Assembly: GCF_002804205.1 (NCBI RefSeq) | Contig: NZ_CP024962.1 | Location: 496,001-560,000, forward strand | DNA length: 64,000 nucleotides | Origin: Entomoplasma freundtii | GTDB taxonomy: Bacteria > Bacillota_I > Bacilli_A > Mycoplasmatales > Mycoplasmataceae | Reading direction: 5' to 3' | Part shown: piece after piece, positions 1 through 10,598 of the stretch | How positions within the stretch are numbered: the stretch's first letter is position 1 | Layout: every line of letters starts with the position of its first letter | Position numbers and translations under genes: made by a program | The notes under the pieces: model-generated | Seen by the model: the letters and a program-made list of their open reading frames with translations, nothing else | The model's database searches: none | Told to the model about the DNA's origin: nothing

Positions 1-75
1 ATTCAGAAATATTTTTATTAAAAATTTATTATTTTTGGGTTAAAAAGTTCATAATTGCTGGTGGAGGTGATTATT

Positions 76-636
76 ATGATGAAATTATTGACTTTATTTG
101 GAAGTGCTCTTGCCTTTTCTGGAGCAAGTATTAACCCTCTTCTCACAACTCATAACGTTACCAATACTAATCATAGCCTTAATGCTACGCAAGATGATTT
201 TGCCGAATCAATTGACAAGATTAGCTACTCTTTAAGTCCTGGCGAAACTCAAGATTTTTCGCTACCTAATTTATTAAATTTAATCCAAGATTTAAATAAT
301 ATTCATAAAGAAACAGGCAAAAAAGTTAATCTTTATGGGATTCCAACTTGAGGAGTAAATAATGCAGAAGGACTACCTTTGGCCTTCGGTTATATTAGTT
401 CAATAGCTTTCACAAATTTAGGGATGCTTTTAAATGCTGATGAAGTCGTTTTTCAAGAAACTTCGTTACTTTTCACCGCTCGTGATAACCGAGATTTGCA
501 AGCCGTTCTTCATTACCAAGTTTGTGGTCTATATCAACAAGTCGAATTATTCAAAGTCACTACTCCAAACATCCCTATTGAACAAGAAAATTTACAAATC
601 TCTTTTTCTTTAAGCTACTTTGTAAGTGAAAAATAG
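76..636 (+). CDS. Hypothetical secreted protein
   Basis: About 186 residues, read through one TGA (349-351) as Trp. The start ATG at 76 follows a strong GGAGGTG ribosome binding site; a second ATG at 79 is an alternative. Residues 1-20 (MMKLLTLFGSALAFSGAS) look like a signal peptide, with no lipobox Cys, so the product is probably released or loosely surface-bound. The C-terminal half is rich in short alternating hydrophobic stretches, suggesting beta structure. I do not recognise the family. It stands alone, closed by a bidirectional terminator. It may belong to the same broad group of secreted accessory proteins as those at 39-43 kb and 55 kb, which is inference only. Confidence 0.65.
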
Positions 637-645
637 TTTTAAAGT

Positions 646-694
646 AACCAATAAAAAACTTCTGGTAATTTCTTCCAGAAGTTTTTTATTGGTT
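646..694. terminator. Bidirectional intrinsic terminator
   Basis: A near-perfect 20-bp inverted repeat (arms 646-665 and 675-694) with A-run and T-run flanks lies between two convergent genes, so it can terminate both the secreted-protein gene and the alcohol dehydrogenase gene. Confidence 0.85.
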
Positions 695-730
695 AAATCT
701 AACAAACTTATTATTTTGACTTAATGTAGA

Positions 731-1756
731 CTAAGTCAATTGCATTACCGTACGACCAATGATTTCACCACTTTTCATTTTGTTGAAAATGTCATTAATA
801 TTTTCTAATTTATCAAGAACATACTCTGCCTTCACTTTACCTTGGCCAGCAAGATCCAAAGCTTCTTGCAAATCTTTGCGGGTGCCTACGAGTGAACCAG
901 TTATATGAATTTCTTTTAAAACAGTTTCAAAGATTGGTAATTCTATTGAGCCTTGTGGTAAGGCGACGGCCACTAGTGAACCGCCATTTTTGATAGCATC
1001 ATAAGCTTCTCGGAAGGAATTTTTAGAAACAGCCGTCACAATAGCTCCTTGCACACCACCCATTTGCGCTTTAATAAATTTGCCTGACTCTACTTTGGTA
1101 GAGTTAACTACCATGTCCGCCCCATACTTTTGGGCTAATTCAAGTTTCTTATCATCAATATCGACAGCTACCACTTTGAAGCCCATTGCTTTTGCATATT
1201 GCACAGCTAAATGGCCTAAGCCACCAATGCCATAAATTGCAACCCATTGACCCGGACTTGCCTTAGTTTGTTTTAAAGCTTTATAAGTTGTCACTCCTGC
1301 GCACATTATCGGAGCGGCAGCTTCATAACTTAGTGAAGCCGGAATTTTTCCAACGTATTTGGCATCAGCAACACAATACTCGGCATAACCACCATTTACG
1401 GAATAACCACCGTAAGTCGCCGTTTCACAAATTGTTTCACGTCCGGTTTGACAAAATTCACAAGTGCCACAAGAAGAAAATAACCAAGGGATGCCAACAC
1501 GATCGCCCACTTTAACATCACTAACACCAAGACCAACTTCAACTACTTCTCCTACGCCTTCATGACCTGGGATTAATGGTAAGATTGATTTAATCGGTCA
1601 GTCCCCGTTTACGGCATGTAAATCAGTATGACAAACTCCACTCGCTTTGATTTTAACTAAACATTGGCCAACTCCAACTTTGGGCACATTAACCATTTCT
1701 ATTACTAGAGGATCACCATATTTTTTGGCGACAGCTGCTTTCATTTGTTTTTCCAT
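731..1756 (-). CDS. adh: Zinc-dependent alcohol dehydrogenase (AdhP-like)
   Basis: 341 residues, the usual length of the medium-chain dehydrogenase family, which interconverts alcohols and aldehydes with NAD(P). The N-terminal GroES-like domain has the catalytic-zinc pattern CHTDLHA and PGHEGVG, followed by the four-Cys structural-zinc lobe ([15 protein letters not shown]). The Rossmann domain has [14 protein letters not shown]. One TGA codes Trp in NGDWPIK. ATG at 1756 follows GGAAAG; a second in-frame ATG at 1744 is possible. In a fermentative Mollicute it probably reoxidises NADH by reducing acetaldehyde (inference). It stands as a single gene with its own upstream region. Confidence 0.9.
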
Positions 1757-1879
1757 AGATATCTACTTTCCATTCCAAATTGCAATCATCATAACTACTT
1801 AAAGAACAATGTTTTTGCCAAATCAATTTTATTGAAGATTTTATTATCTTAATATTTTTATATCACCCTTGTTTTAAAG

Positions 1880-1895
1880 AACTTTGTACAAAGTT
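1880..1895. promoter_or_regulatory. 16-bp perfect palindrome, possible operator
   Basis: AACTTTGTACAAAGTT is perfectly self-complementary and lies between the adh start and a small ORF on the same strand. Its size and symmetry fit a dimeric repressor site. No cognate regulator is visible in the window. Confidence 0.35.
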
Positions 1896-1940
1896 TTGAG
1901 TGCAATCTATAATTTGTTTCTTTGACAAAAAGACAGTTCA

Positions 1941-2123
1941 CTAAGGTCCTAGTAAAAGACAAGCCCAAGTTTTAATTAAGGCTTTTGTCACTTGATTTTC
2001 CCTCGGTTTATAACTAGATTTCGAAATGTTTTGCCGGCACCCGATTCTTGATTGGTGGCCTTTATGCAGTTTCGGTGTGAAATGATAACTTTTTAAATAT
2101 AAATCTAAGAAAATTTTGGGCAT
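1941..2123 (-). CDS. Small basic hypothetical protein
   Basis: 60 codons beginning with ATG at 2123, six bases after a good AAGGAG site (2130-2135), ending in TAG. The product is Lys/Arg-rich with no membrane segment or recognised motif. The well-spaced ribosome binding site is the main argument that it is real. It could also be a fragment of a decayed gene. I cannot assign a function. Confidence 0.4.
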   Translation of the reverse strand: MPKIFLDLYLKSYHFTPKLHKGHQSRIGCRQNISKSSYKPRENQVTKALIKTWACLLLGP

Positions 2124-2416
2124 TTTTTTCTCCTTTTAAATTAATTAAAAGTTTGTTCTTAACTATCGCAAATTTCTTTAATGAAGACAAAAATAAAAAT
2201 ATAAAAATTCCTTACCCTTCTTTATTATTTTCATTGATAAATTATTTTTTAAAAGTAATTAGTAATGGAATTTTTTTCCGAAGAGTAATTTCTTATTGTT
2301 TATACAAAAAACCATATAGGGAATAGACTTTTGTTAAAATAAGTTATTATTGTTCCTAGAATATTAATTATTCGAATCAATATAGTTTAGATTCAATTAA
2401 TCAAGGAGGTTATAAA

Positions 2417-3619
2417 GTGGCTAGTATTAAAGAAAAAGTTGCAGAACTTTACGAAGTTTATGGAAATAGAATTAGCGAGTTATCGGTAGATGAGACAGTA
2501 AACTTCGAAAACATAATGAAAAAATATATGGATTTTAATGAAGTGGAAATGGAGAAGTTGTTAACATTTTTCCATTTAGAAATTAATAGTGAGTTAAAAC
2601 AATTAAATTCAAGGACTTACAAGAATAGTCCCAATAATCAACATTTTTGAGCAGCAAATTCAAGACATTTATCGGACTTGATTGAAAATATTTTAGCCTT
2701 GGAAGAAAGTAGTAAAAAAACCAATTACTCATTCGATATTATTAAGTCATATAAACATTATTTCCAAAAATTATTGCATATATTAGAACCTTATGGAGGA
2801 ACTTCTTTGCCACAAGATTTAGAGCCAATTGAGATAATAAGAACTGAAGCACTTTTTCAAAAAAAAGGTTCACTTTCTAATATAAAAGATGAAAAAAATA
2901 ATAGGGGCTTAATTGGCGAAGGTTCCTACGCAAAAGTTTACAAATATTATGACGAATCACTCGATAAATTTTTTGCGTCAAAATATTTAAATGAAGATTC
3001 AACAGAAAAAGAAAGGAAAAGATTTATAAATGAATTTGAAACTATGAAGAAGCTGAACCACCCTTTTATATTAGAGGTTTATAAATTAGACCCTAACGGA
3101 TATATTTACTCAATGGAATTTATTGAACAAACTTTAGAGAAATATATTACTAAAAATAATAATAAATTAGCTTTCCAAGAAAGGAAAAATCTTGCCAGCA
3201 AAATAATAAAAGGTTTTGACTACATTATTAAAAAGGGCTATTTACATCGAGATATTAGTTCCAACAACATTATGATTAAAGAGTATGATGAAATGGTTAT
3301 TCCTAAGATTTCAGATTTCGGGTTAGTAAAAAATCCAGAGAGACCATTAACATCACAAGGAACAAAAATGAAGGGCATACTCTACAATGATCCAAAACTA
3401 CAAGAGGAAGGCTTTGATAAATATGATAAAAAACATGAAATCTATGCTTTGACAACATTAATTACTTTTGTATTAACAGGAAAAAATAATTTTTTTAAAA
3501 TAAATAACGAAGAAATTAAAAAATTTTATGAGAAAGGGACATCAGATGACTATAAAAGTAGGTTCGAAAATTTAGATGAAATGGCTGAATTCTTAACCAA
3601 AATTAAAAACCCATCATAA
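2417..3619 (+). CDS. Ser/Thr protein kinase (eukaryote-like)
   Basis: 400 residues, one TGA-encoded Trp (2648). It starts with GTG at 2417 after AAGGAGG. Residues 1-160 form a helical N-terminal region of unknown role. The kinase domain follows: Gly-rich loop GEGSYAKV (167-174), ATP-anchoring Lys about 189, HRDISSNN with catalytic Asp 279 and Asn 284, and DFG at 300-302, so it should be active. There is no transmembrane segment or PASTA repeat, unlike PknB/PrkC. No phosphatase gene is adjacent. Arg codons are mostly AGA/AGG, whereas the neighbouring ohyA uses mainly CGN, a hint of transfer. Target and role are unknown; regulatory or phage-defence use is speculation. Confidence 0.85.
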
Positions 3620-3627
3620 ACAATTTC

Positions 3628-3656
3628 TTGTCGTTAATGTCCTATTTTGGTATAAT
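3628..3656 (+). promoter_or_regulatory. Promoter for the tRNA-Trp pair
   Basis: TTGTCG (3628-3633), a 17-bp spacer, then TATAAT (3651-3656), 19 bases before the first tRNA-Trp. This is a near-consensus sigma-70-type promoter. Confidence 0.75.
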
Positions 3657-3675
3657 AATTTTGTGTTAATTTTAT

Positions 3676-3751
3676 AGGGGCATAGTTCAGTTGGTAGAAC
3701 ATCGGTCTTCAAAACCGAGTGTCACGAGTTCGAGTCTTGTTGCCCCTGCCA
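3676..3751 (+). tRNA. trnW: tRNA-Trp (anticodon UCA)
   Basis: 76 bases with full cloverleaf: acceptor AGGGGCA/TGCCCCT, anticodon stem TCGGT/ACCGA, loop CTTCAAA with anticodon TCA, T-loop GTTCGAG and encoded CCA. The UCA anticodon reads UGA as tryptophan, the molecular basis of the code-4 reading used throughout this annotation. It closely matches my recollection of the Mycoplasma capricolum counterpart. Confidence 0.97.
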
Positions 3752-3762
3752 ATAAAATTTCT

Positions 3763-3790
3763 ATCGCACATCATAGTGCGATTTATTTTT
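3763..3790 (+). terminator. Hairpin between the two tRNA-Trp genes
   Basis: ATCGCAC/GTGCGAT stem with six-base loop followed by a T-rich tail. It could attenuate transcription into the second tRNA or mark the processing gap. Confidence 0.55.
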
Positions 3791-3792
3791 AT

Positions 3793-3867
3793 AGGGATGT
3801 AGTTCAATGGTAGAACATCGGTCTCCAAAACCGAGTGTTGGAAGTTCGATTCTTTTCATCCCTGCCA
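3793..3867 (+). tRNA. trnW: tRNA-Trp (anticodon CCA)
   Basis: 75 bases, acceptor AGGGATG/CATCCCT, anticodon loop CTCCAAA (anticodon CCA), encoded CCA end. It reads UGG. It shares the D-arm and anticodon-arm sequence with the UCA gene just upstream, so the pair arose by tandem duplication. Both UGG and UGA are used for Trp in this window. Confidence 0.97.
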
Positions 3868-3877
3868 GAAATATTAG

Positions 3878-3898
3878 CAGCCTAAGGGCTGTTTTTTT
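3878..3898 (+). terminator. Intrinsic terminator after tRNA-Trp(CCA)
   Basis: CAGCC/GGCTG stem with a four-base loop, then a run of seven T residues. Confidence 0.8.
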
Positions 3899-3985
3899 CT
3901 TGTTTCGACATGTTTTTGTTTCTTCGATTAAGAAAACTATAAGATTTATTTAGATAGCACAAGGTGCTGCTCATAAGGAGGTAAT

Positions 3986-5758
3986 ATGTACTATACTACC
4001 GGAAACTATGAAGCCTTCGCCAAGCCAAAAAAACCTGCTAATGTTGATCAAAAGAGTGCCCATCTTGTTGGTGGTGGACTTGCCTCACTATCAGCAGCAG
4101 TTTTTTTAATTCGCGATGGTCAAATGGATCCTAAAAAGATCCATATTTATGAAGAACTAAAATTGCCAGGAGGAAGTCTCGATGGTGTCTTACATCCTGG
4201 CCATGGTTTTATTATGCGTGGTGGCCGCGAAATGGAAAATCATTTCGAATGTCTTTGAGATATGTTTCGTTCAATTCCCTCAATTGAAAACGAAAACATT
4301 TCTGTTCTTGATGAGTTCTACTGGTTGAATCAAGAAGACCCTAACTTTTCTTATTGCCGCTTAATTGAAAAACGCGGGAAACGTAAAGAGGATGATGGAA
4401 AGTTTACTTTAGATCCCCAAAGCATCAAGGAAATCGTTGATTTGTGAATGACACCTGAAAGTCATTTAGATGATGTCAAAATTAACGAAGTTTTTTCTGA
4501 AGAATTCTTTAAATCTAACTTTTGATGATATTGGTCAACAATGTTTGCATTTGAAAAATGACATAGTGCCATGGAAATGCGTCGTTATATTATGCGTTTT
4601 GTTCACCACATTGATGGTTTGCCAGACTTCTCTGCTTTGAAATTCACCAAATATAACCAATATTATTCATTAATTGAGCCATTAGTAAAGTTTGTCAAGA
4701 AAAAAGGTGTTAACTTCCATTACAACACAAAGGTGGAAGATGTTGTTGTAGAAATGAATGGTCACTCAAAAGTAGCCAAAAAAATCATCATGCTTGAAGA
4801 TGGGGCTAAAAAGACCGTCTCTCTGAACAAAAATGATTTAGTTTTCATTACTAATGGAAGCATTACCGAAAGTACCACTTATGGAACTAATAATGAAGCC
4901 GCTCCGCCAACCAATGCTCGTGGAGGAAGTTGGGAACTTTGGGAAAAAATGGCTAGTCAAAGTCCCGAATTTGGTCGTCCGTGAAAATTTTATAAAAACA
5001 TTCCCTTGGAAAGTTGATTTGTTTCTGCAACCACAATGACTTTAGATAAAAAACTTATTCCTTACATCGAAAAAATCAGTAAGCGTGATCCTTTTACAGG
5101 AAAAACTGTTACGGGAGGTATTGTTACCGCTGTCGACTCGAGTTGAGTTTTAAGTTACACCATTAATCGTCAACCACAATTTATTAACCAACCAGAAGGA
5201 CAAATTGCAGTCTGAATTTATGGTCTATTATCAAATATTCCAGGCGATTTTATTAAAAAAAGCATTACCGATTGCTCAGGTAACGAAATCGCGCAAGAAT
5301 GAATGTACCATATGGGAGTTCCAGAAGATAAAATTGAAGAATATTCCTTAAACTCTACTTATACCACTCCATGTTATATGCCTTATATTTGTTCTTACTT
5401 TATGCCTCGAGCTAAAGGGGACCGCCCTTTAGTAGTGCCAAATGGTTCAGAAAACTTGGCCTTCATTGGTAATTTTTCAGAAACTGAATATGACACCGTC
5501 TTTACCACCGAATATTCAGTAAGAACTGCGATGGAAGCAGTTTATCGTCTCCTAGATATTGATCATGCCGTCCCTCAAGTTTACCCTTCTGCTTACAATA
5601 TTCGCACTTTATTGAACGCGGCCTATTATCTAAACGATAAACGAAAAATTCGCGAATATCACATGCCTTTTTATGACCGAATGCTGGCCAAATTTGGCTT
5701 TAAAAAACTTAAAGGTACTTGAATTGAAGAATTACTTCGTGAAGCACACCTAATTTAA
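3986..5758 (+). CDS. ohyA: Oleate hydratase (FAD-dependent), copy 1
   Basis: 590 residues, read through many TGA codons as Trp. The family (once called myosin-cross-reactive antigen) adds water to the cis-9 double bond of unsaturated fatty acids, giving 10-hydroxy acids. The N-terminal FAD fold has [10 protein letters not shown] (about 29-38). The diagnostic RGGREM motif lies at 78-83 with the catalytic/FAD-gating Glu at 82. The conserved [12 protein letters not shown] block lies near the C-terminus. ATG at 3986 follows AAGGAGG. A paralogue of identical length lies at 31474-33246. The likely role is detoxifying or modifying host unsaturated fatty acids at the membrane (family knowledge). Monocistronic. 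Confidence 0.95.
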
Positions 5759-5770
5759 ATATTCATTTAA

Positions 5771-5810
5771 AAATAAAAAATCGTCTTGTTTGAAAGACGA
5801 TTTTTTATTT
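5771..5810. terminator. Bidirectional terminator
   Basis: 17-bp inverted repeat (AAATAAAAAATCGTCTT and its complement) between convergent ohyA and degV genes. It overlaps the last codons of the degV gene at 5805. Confidence 0.85.
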
Positions 5811-6686
5811 TTCCATTTCGGGGTGAATTTTAAAATTGAGTGGATAAGCAATGAAACCAACTGTTTCTAAACCGGCATGAACAGGATACAAATGAGGAAT
5901 TGGTTCTTTCGAATATTTAATCTTTTCTTCTTTTAAAACAGCAGCAGCTGCTTTACGATTTTTTTCATTATAAATAGGCACCGTTGTAAGAATAACATGA
6001 AATTTTTGGTTAGGAAATAACTCTTTCATTCCCCGCACTGCTTTGTCAGTTAATGAACCAACGGTACGGCCCATTCCTTCTTTTTCTGGTTTTTCTTGTC
6101 AACGAATGAGCACTTTTGTTTTAAAGACATTTAAGATTGAAGAAGCAATTTTAGTAGCTCTCCCACCACTTGCTAGGCGCTTTAAATCACCAGGAATGAT
6201 ACCAATATAAAAGACTGTGGCCATTTTGTAAAATTCATCAACAACCATTTCTGGAGTTTCTAAAACCCCTTCTTTAATAAGTGTTGAGAGATGCAACGCC
6301 ATTAAACTAATTGCTTGGGCAGCTAAAGTATTATTTTTAATCACTGTTACTTTATCTACAAAACGGTTTTCCCGAGACACAATTAGAGCCGTTCCAAGCA
6401 TTGAAGAAAGGTTATCAGTAATGGGAATATGAATTACATGGTCATATTTTTTGAGCATCTTTTCATAACGTTGCGCTACTTCACCAGGTGAAGCTTGGGA
6501 AGTTTTTCAAACCGCCCCTTGTTTAATGCTTTCGTAAACTTGATGTTTTTCCATATTTTCTGGGGTATCAAGGATATCAACCTCAGCACCATATGTTAAA
6601 TGTAGTGGTAAACATTCAACTAGCGTTTTGGTAAAAATCGTTGGATCAGCAGTTGCTGAACTATCCACTAAAATTCCAATTTTCAT
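5805..6686 (-). CDS. degV: DegV family fatty-acid-binding protein (second gene of pair)
   Basis: 293 residues. DegV proteins bind one fatty acid and, in Firmicutes such as Staphylococcus (FakB), present it to a fatty-acid kinase. It begins MKIGILVDSSA, the typical DegV N-terminus, and carries the ASPGE and GRAT elements (LKRLASGGRATKIAS) that surround the lipid head group. Internal TGA codons encode Trp. The start ATG (6686-6684) overlaps the stop of the upstream degV gene as TAATG, and its AAGGGGG site lies inside that gene, so translation is coupled. Which fatty acid is bound cannot be read from sequence. Confidence 0.9.
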
Positions 6687-7525
6687 TATTTATCCCCCTT
6701 ATTCTTTCATGCCACAAGTGCAAAAGTTTCACGACCAGTGTGAGCCGCAATGACGTAAGGCAAATGTCGATATAAATTAATCTTAAACCCTTCTTTGGCA
6801 ATTAAGTCACGAACCAAGTTAATGACTACCTCAGGACTTTCTGAATAAGCTAAATCAATATGGGTAACATTCTTACAATTTTTACGAATTAAACTTAAGG
6901 CTTCATTGATGGCTCTTTTGAAAGTTCGCGCGGTCCCTTCTTTATCAATAGTGCCATCATAGCGAAGAATTGGCACAATTTTTAACACTTTAGCCATTGC
7001 CGCTGCTGTTGGCGTAATTCTCCCACCACGTTTGAGGGTTTCTAAACTTTTGGGAATAATAAAGGCACAGAAATCTTGGTTTTCTTTGGCCATTAATTCC
7101 ATAACTTCAAAACCATTTTTGTTTTTAGCTGTTCACAAGACAATTTTTTCGATTTCATGTTCTAAAACAACCGACACCCCATTAGTGTCCACAACAAATA
7201 CTTTGCCTTTATACTTATCCTCAGTTTCGCTTACCACACGATAAGTATTAAATTGACTACTCAAGCCTTTTGAAATTCCAGCAAAAATAACTTGGTCATA
7301 ATCAATTAAAAGTTTATCTCACATCGCTAACATAATTCCTGGCGGAGTTAAGGCAGTCTTTAATTTTTGCTCATCCAAAAGTTTATAGAACTCATTTTTG
7401 GAAAGTTTATTATCCAAAATTTCTTGTCCGTTTTCATCAGTCATCATTAAAGGTACTACATAGAGGTCGCGATAATCATGAGGATTCCCACCTCAAGACG
7501 AATCAGTTAAAATAGCAATTCTCAT
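6686..7525 (-). CDS. degV: DegV family fatty-acid-binding protein (first gene of pair)
   Basis: 279 residues, starting MRIAILTDSSW with TGA as Trp. It shows the DegV pattern of TDSS near the N-terminus, the central GISKGLSSQFN segment and LKRGGRITP. A TGA at 6707-6709 is Trp, and the true stop is TAA at 6686-6688, overlapping the next start. The two proteins are clearly diverged, so they may hold different acyl chains (saturated versus unsaturated, as for FakB1/FakB2; inference). No FakA kinase is visible in the window. Confidence 0.9.
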
Positions 7526-7591
7526 TATTAAATGGCCTCCCTTTTATAATACTAATTATAATATAATTAAGTAAATGGAGTGTTAATTACT

Positions 7592-8218
7592 ATGGATAAA
7601 AAATATGGAATTTTCTATAACCATCAATTTGATGTGTTCATGGTGGCATTAAAAGCAACAAGTAAAATTGACCAATTTGAAGTAAAAGGGAACATTACTT
7701 TTTTAAAGTCGGCAAACGATATTGTTGGAATTAATCTTTTTCCTCACGAAGATGCCCCAAAACCAGAAATGAGTTTTTGCAGTGAAGAACCAACAATTGT
7801 TAACTATATTCAAAAGGAATTGGAACCTTGGATTCAATTACGACAAGAAACACAGTTTGTAATTGGTAAAATTTTGGAAACTGAAGCTATCCCTAAAACC
7901 CATTTACAACTTTGTAAAGTGGATATTAAGGCCGATAAACCACTCAATATTATTTGTGGCGCCCCCAATGCTCGACCAGGCTTAATTGGTGTCGTAGCTA
8001 CTTGCGGAACTTGAATGCCCAATTCCCAAATCATTGCCCCAAAAAGCATGATGGGATTTGAAACTAATGGTATGCTTTGTTCGACTAGTGAACTTAATTT
8101 AACAAACCACCACTTTAACAAAAAAGGCATTATTGACTTGCCCAATGTCTATCATCATAAAATAGGCACAAGTTTTTGAGAGGACTATTATGGCAAAAGA
8201 ACCAAACTTCCAGTTTAG
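7592..8218 (+). CDS. ytpR: tRNA-binding domain protein YtpR
   Basis: 208 residues. The C-terminal half has the EMAP/Phe-tRNA-synthetase-beta type OB fold: VGKILETEAIP about 92-102, then LQLCKVDI and NIICGAPNARPG, the standard YtpR order. The ATG at 7592 follows GGAGTG. YtpR has roles suggested in translation fidelity or tRNA binding, none certain here. The 3' end overlaps pncB by 29 bases in another frame, so the two are co-transcribed and probably coupled. Confidence 0.88.
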
Positions 8219-9254
8219 CGAAGCCGTTAAAGAAGGGGCTTATGTAGCAAGCTATTTCAAGAAAACAGTCAAGATTTTAGAAACACTGAAACCAAATGAA
8301 GTTGTCTTGATGCAATGATTCCAACGTGGTGAAAATACGACTTTATGTGGCGTTAAGCAAGTTCTAGCTTTACTAAAATTTGCTTGTCCGAATTATCATC
8401 AATTAAAAATTTGGAGTCTTGAAGAAGGTAGTCTCGTTCAACCATTAGAACCAGTATTAAAAATTGAAGGTCACTATCAAGATTTTGGATGGCTAGAAGG
8501 CATGATTGATGGCATTTTGGCCCGTAATAGTTCCATCGCCACTAATGCTCGTCTCTTAGTTGGTGCCGCCCAAGGTAAACCGATTATTGATATGGAAGAT
8601 CGCGCCGATCTTTACCTTAACCAAGAAGTTGATGGTTATGCTGCCTATATTGGAGGAATTCGTCACTTTGTTTCTGAGGCTGCCTTAACTTATATTCAAG
8701 ATGATAGTGTCGGTCCCCCAATGGGAACAATGCCTCATGCCTTAATTCAAGCTTTTAACGGTGATACTCTAGAAGCCACGAAAGCTTTTTATGAATTTTT
8801 TCCGAAAACTAACTTAGTTAGTTTAGTTGATTATGATAATGATGCTGTTAATGAGGCCCTTCGAGTGGCCAACTACTTTGGCAAAAAGCTTTGAGGAATC
8901 CGCCTAGACACTGCTGGCAACTTAATTGATAAAACGTTAATAAATAATCACAAAGCTTATCCAGCAACAGCGAACCTTCATGGCGTTAACGAATATCTTA
9001 TTCGTGAAGTCCGCCAAGCTTTAGATAAAGCAGGTCATAATCATGTCAAAATCATTGTTTCCTCTAGTTTCAATGCCAAAAAAATTGCTGATTTCGAAGC
9101 GAAAAAAGTTCCTGTCGATATCTATGGCGTTGGAAGTGCTTTAGCAGAAGTTAATATTGGTTTCACTGGAGATTCGGTTCTTTTAAATGGCAAGAATCAA
9201 GCAAAATTTGGGCGTCAAAACCAGCCAACAAAACGGTTAAAGAAAATTCAATAA
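8190..9254 (+). CDS. pncB: Nicotinate phosphoribosyltransferase
   Basis: 354 residues. It makes nicotinate mononucleotide from nicotinate and PRPP, the entry step of NAD salvage. Family blocks seen include GILARNSSIAT (substrate region), the conserved His in IGGIRHFVSEAA, GTMPHALIQAF, GIRLDTAG (phosphate binding) and the C-terminal DIYGVGSALA. It is compact, as in other Mollicutes. The start at 8190 lies inside ytpR (29-base overlap). Together with nadD at 34.8 kb it supplies two successive steps of NAD synthesis. Confidence 0.93.
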
Positions 9255-9275
9255 AACAATGACATAAGGGGGTTT

Positions 9276-10526
9276 ATGAATTTAATTGAAGATTTAAAAT
9301 GAAGAGGACTTTTGAAAGACATTAGTAACGAAGAAAAGTTTTTAAAAGCCCAAAAAGAACACCGCGCAGCTTATTGTGGTTTTGACCCCACAGCCACTTC
9401 GCTTCATGTTGGCCACCTTATCCCGATGACCATGCTCGAGCGTTTTCGTCAAGCGGGCTTTGCGCCAATTGCTTTATTAGGAGGAGGGACCGCTTTAATT
9501 GGCGATCCATCATTTAAAGCCCAAGAACGGGTTTTACTCACTCCTGAAACTGTGGCTCATAATGCCGAAATAATTACCAAGCAAATGAAAAAAATTATTC
9601 CCGACGTGGAATTTATGAATAACTACCAATGATTAGGAAACTTGTCAATGGTTGATTACCTTCGGGAAGTTGGCAAGGATTTTAATATTGCTTATTTACT
9701 AGCTAAAGAAATTATCGCAACACGAATTCAAAATGGTCTTTCAGTCACCGAGTTTCTTTACACCACACTTCAAGCCGATGATTTTTACCAACTTTATGTT
9801 CACCAAAACTGCTTTGTTCAAATTGGCGGTTCCGACCAATGAGGGAATATTACAAGTGGTTTAGATTACATTGGAGCCAAAGTTGGTAAAAAAGAAAGTC
9901 AAGCTTGTGGATTGACAATTCCACTATTGACTAAAAAAGATGGAAAAAAATTTGGGAAGACAGAGAGTGGGGCGATTTGGTTAGATTCTCAAAAAACTAG
10001 CGAATATGAATTTTACCAATTTTGGTTAAATCAAACTGACGAAGATGCTTTTCAATTCTTGAAATTTTTTACTTTCTTAGATAAAAAAACGGTTGACAAA
10101 CTTGAGCAAGAAAGTCAGCAAAATCCTAAAGCTAAAATTTTGCAAAAAACTTTAGCCAAGGAAATGACTTTATTTGTTCATGGTCAAAGTGGCTTAGAAA
10201 AAGCAGAAAAATTAACGAATGCCTTTTTTCAAGGAACAATTGATCAATTAAGTCCCGAACTTATGCACTTGGCCTTTAAATCCTTGCCAATTAGTTCAGT
10301 AACTTCCGATGGTAATGTCTGGGATTTATTGCTTGAAACCCATGCAGCACAATCTAAGCGCGAGGCTAATGAATTCTTAAGCGCCAAGGCCATTCGAATA
10401 AACGGCGAAACGGTGATTGATGGTAACCAAAAAATCCAAAGTTTTCCGTTAATTAATGATGAATATCTTTTGGTTAAACGCGGTAAAAAGCGTTATTTCC
10501 TAGCTAAAATAAAAAACCTAAACTAA
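9276..10526 (+). CDS. tyrS: Tyrosyl-tRNA synthetase
   Basis: 416 residues; charges tRNA-Tyr. Class I signatures: HVGH (44-47, the HIGH motif) and KFGKT (225-229, the KMSKS motif). The tyrosine-site block VQIGGSDQWGN includes a TGA-coded Trp. A C-terminal S4-like RNA-binding domain includes AIRINGETVID. ATG at 9276 follows AAGGGGG. The single tRNA-Tyr seen in the window is at 62850-62933. Confidence 0.96.
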
Positions 10527-10528
10527 TG

Positions 10529-10571
10529 ATTTTGGAAAATTAAATTAATCTATGATAAAATTTTCCAAAAT
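10529..10571. repeat. 13-bp perfect inverted repeat after tyrS
   Basis: ATTTTGGAAAATT (10529-10541) and its complement (10559-10571) begin two bases after the tyrS stop. There is a 17-base loop and no T-run, so it is an mRNA-end stabiliser or a weak terminator at most. Confidence 0.6.
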
Positions 10572-10598
10572 ATTGCTTTTGAAATGGAGAATGTTATT

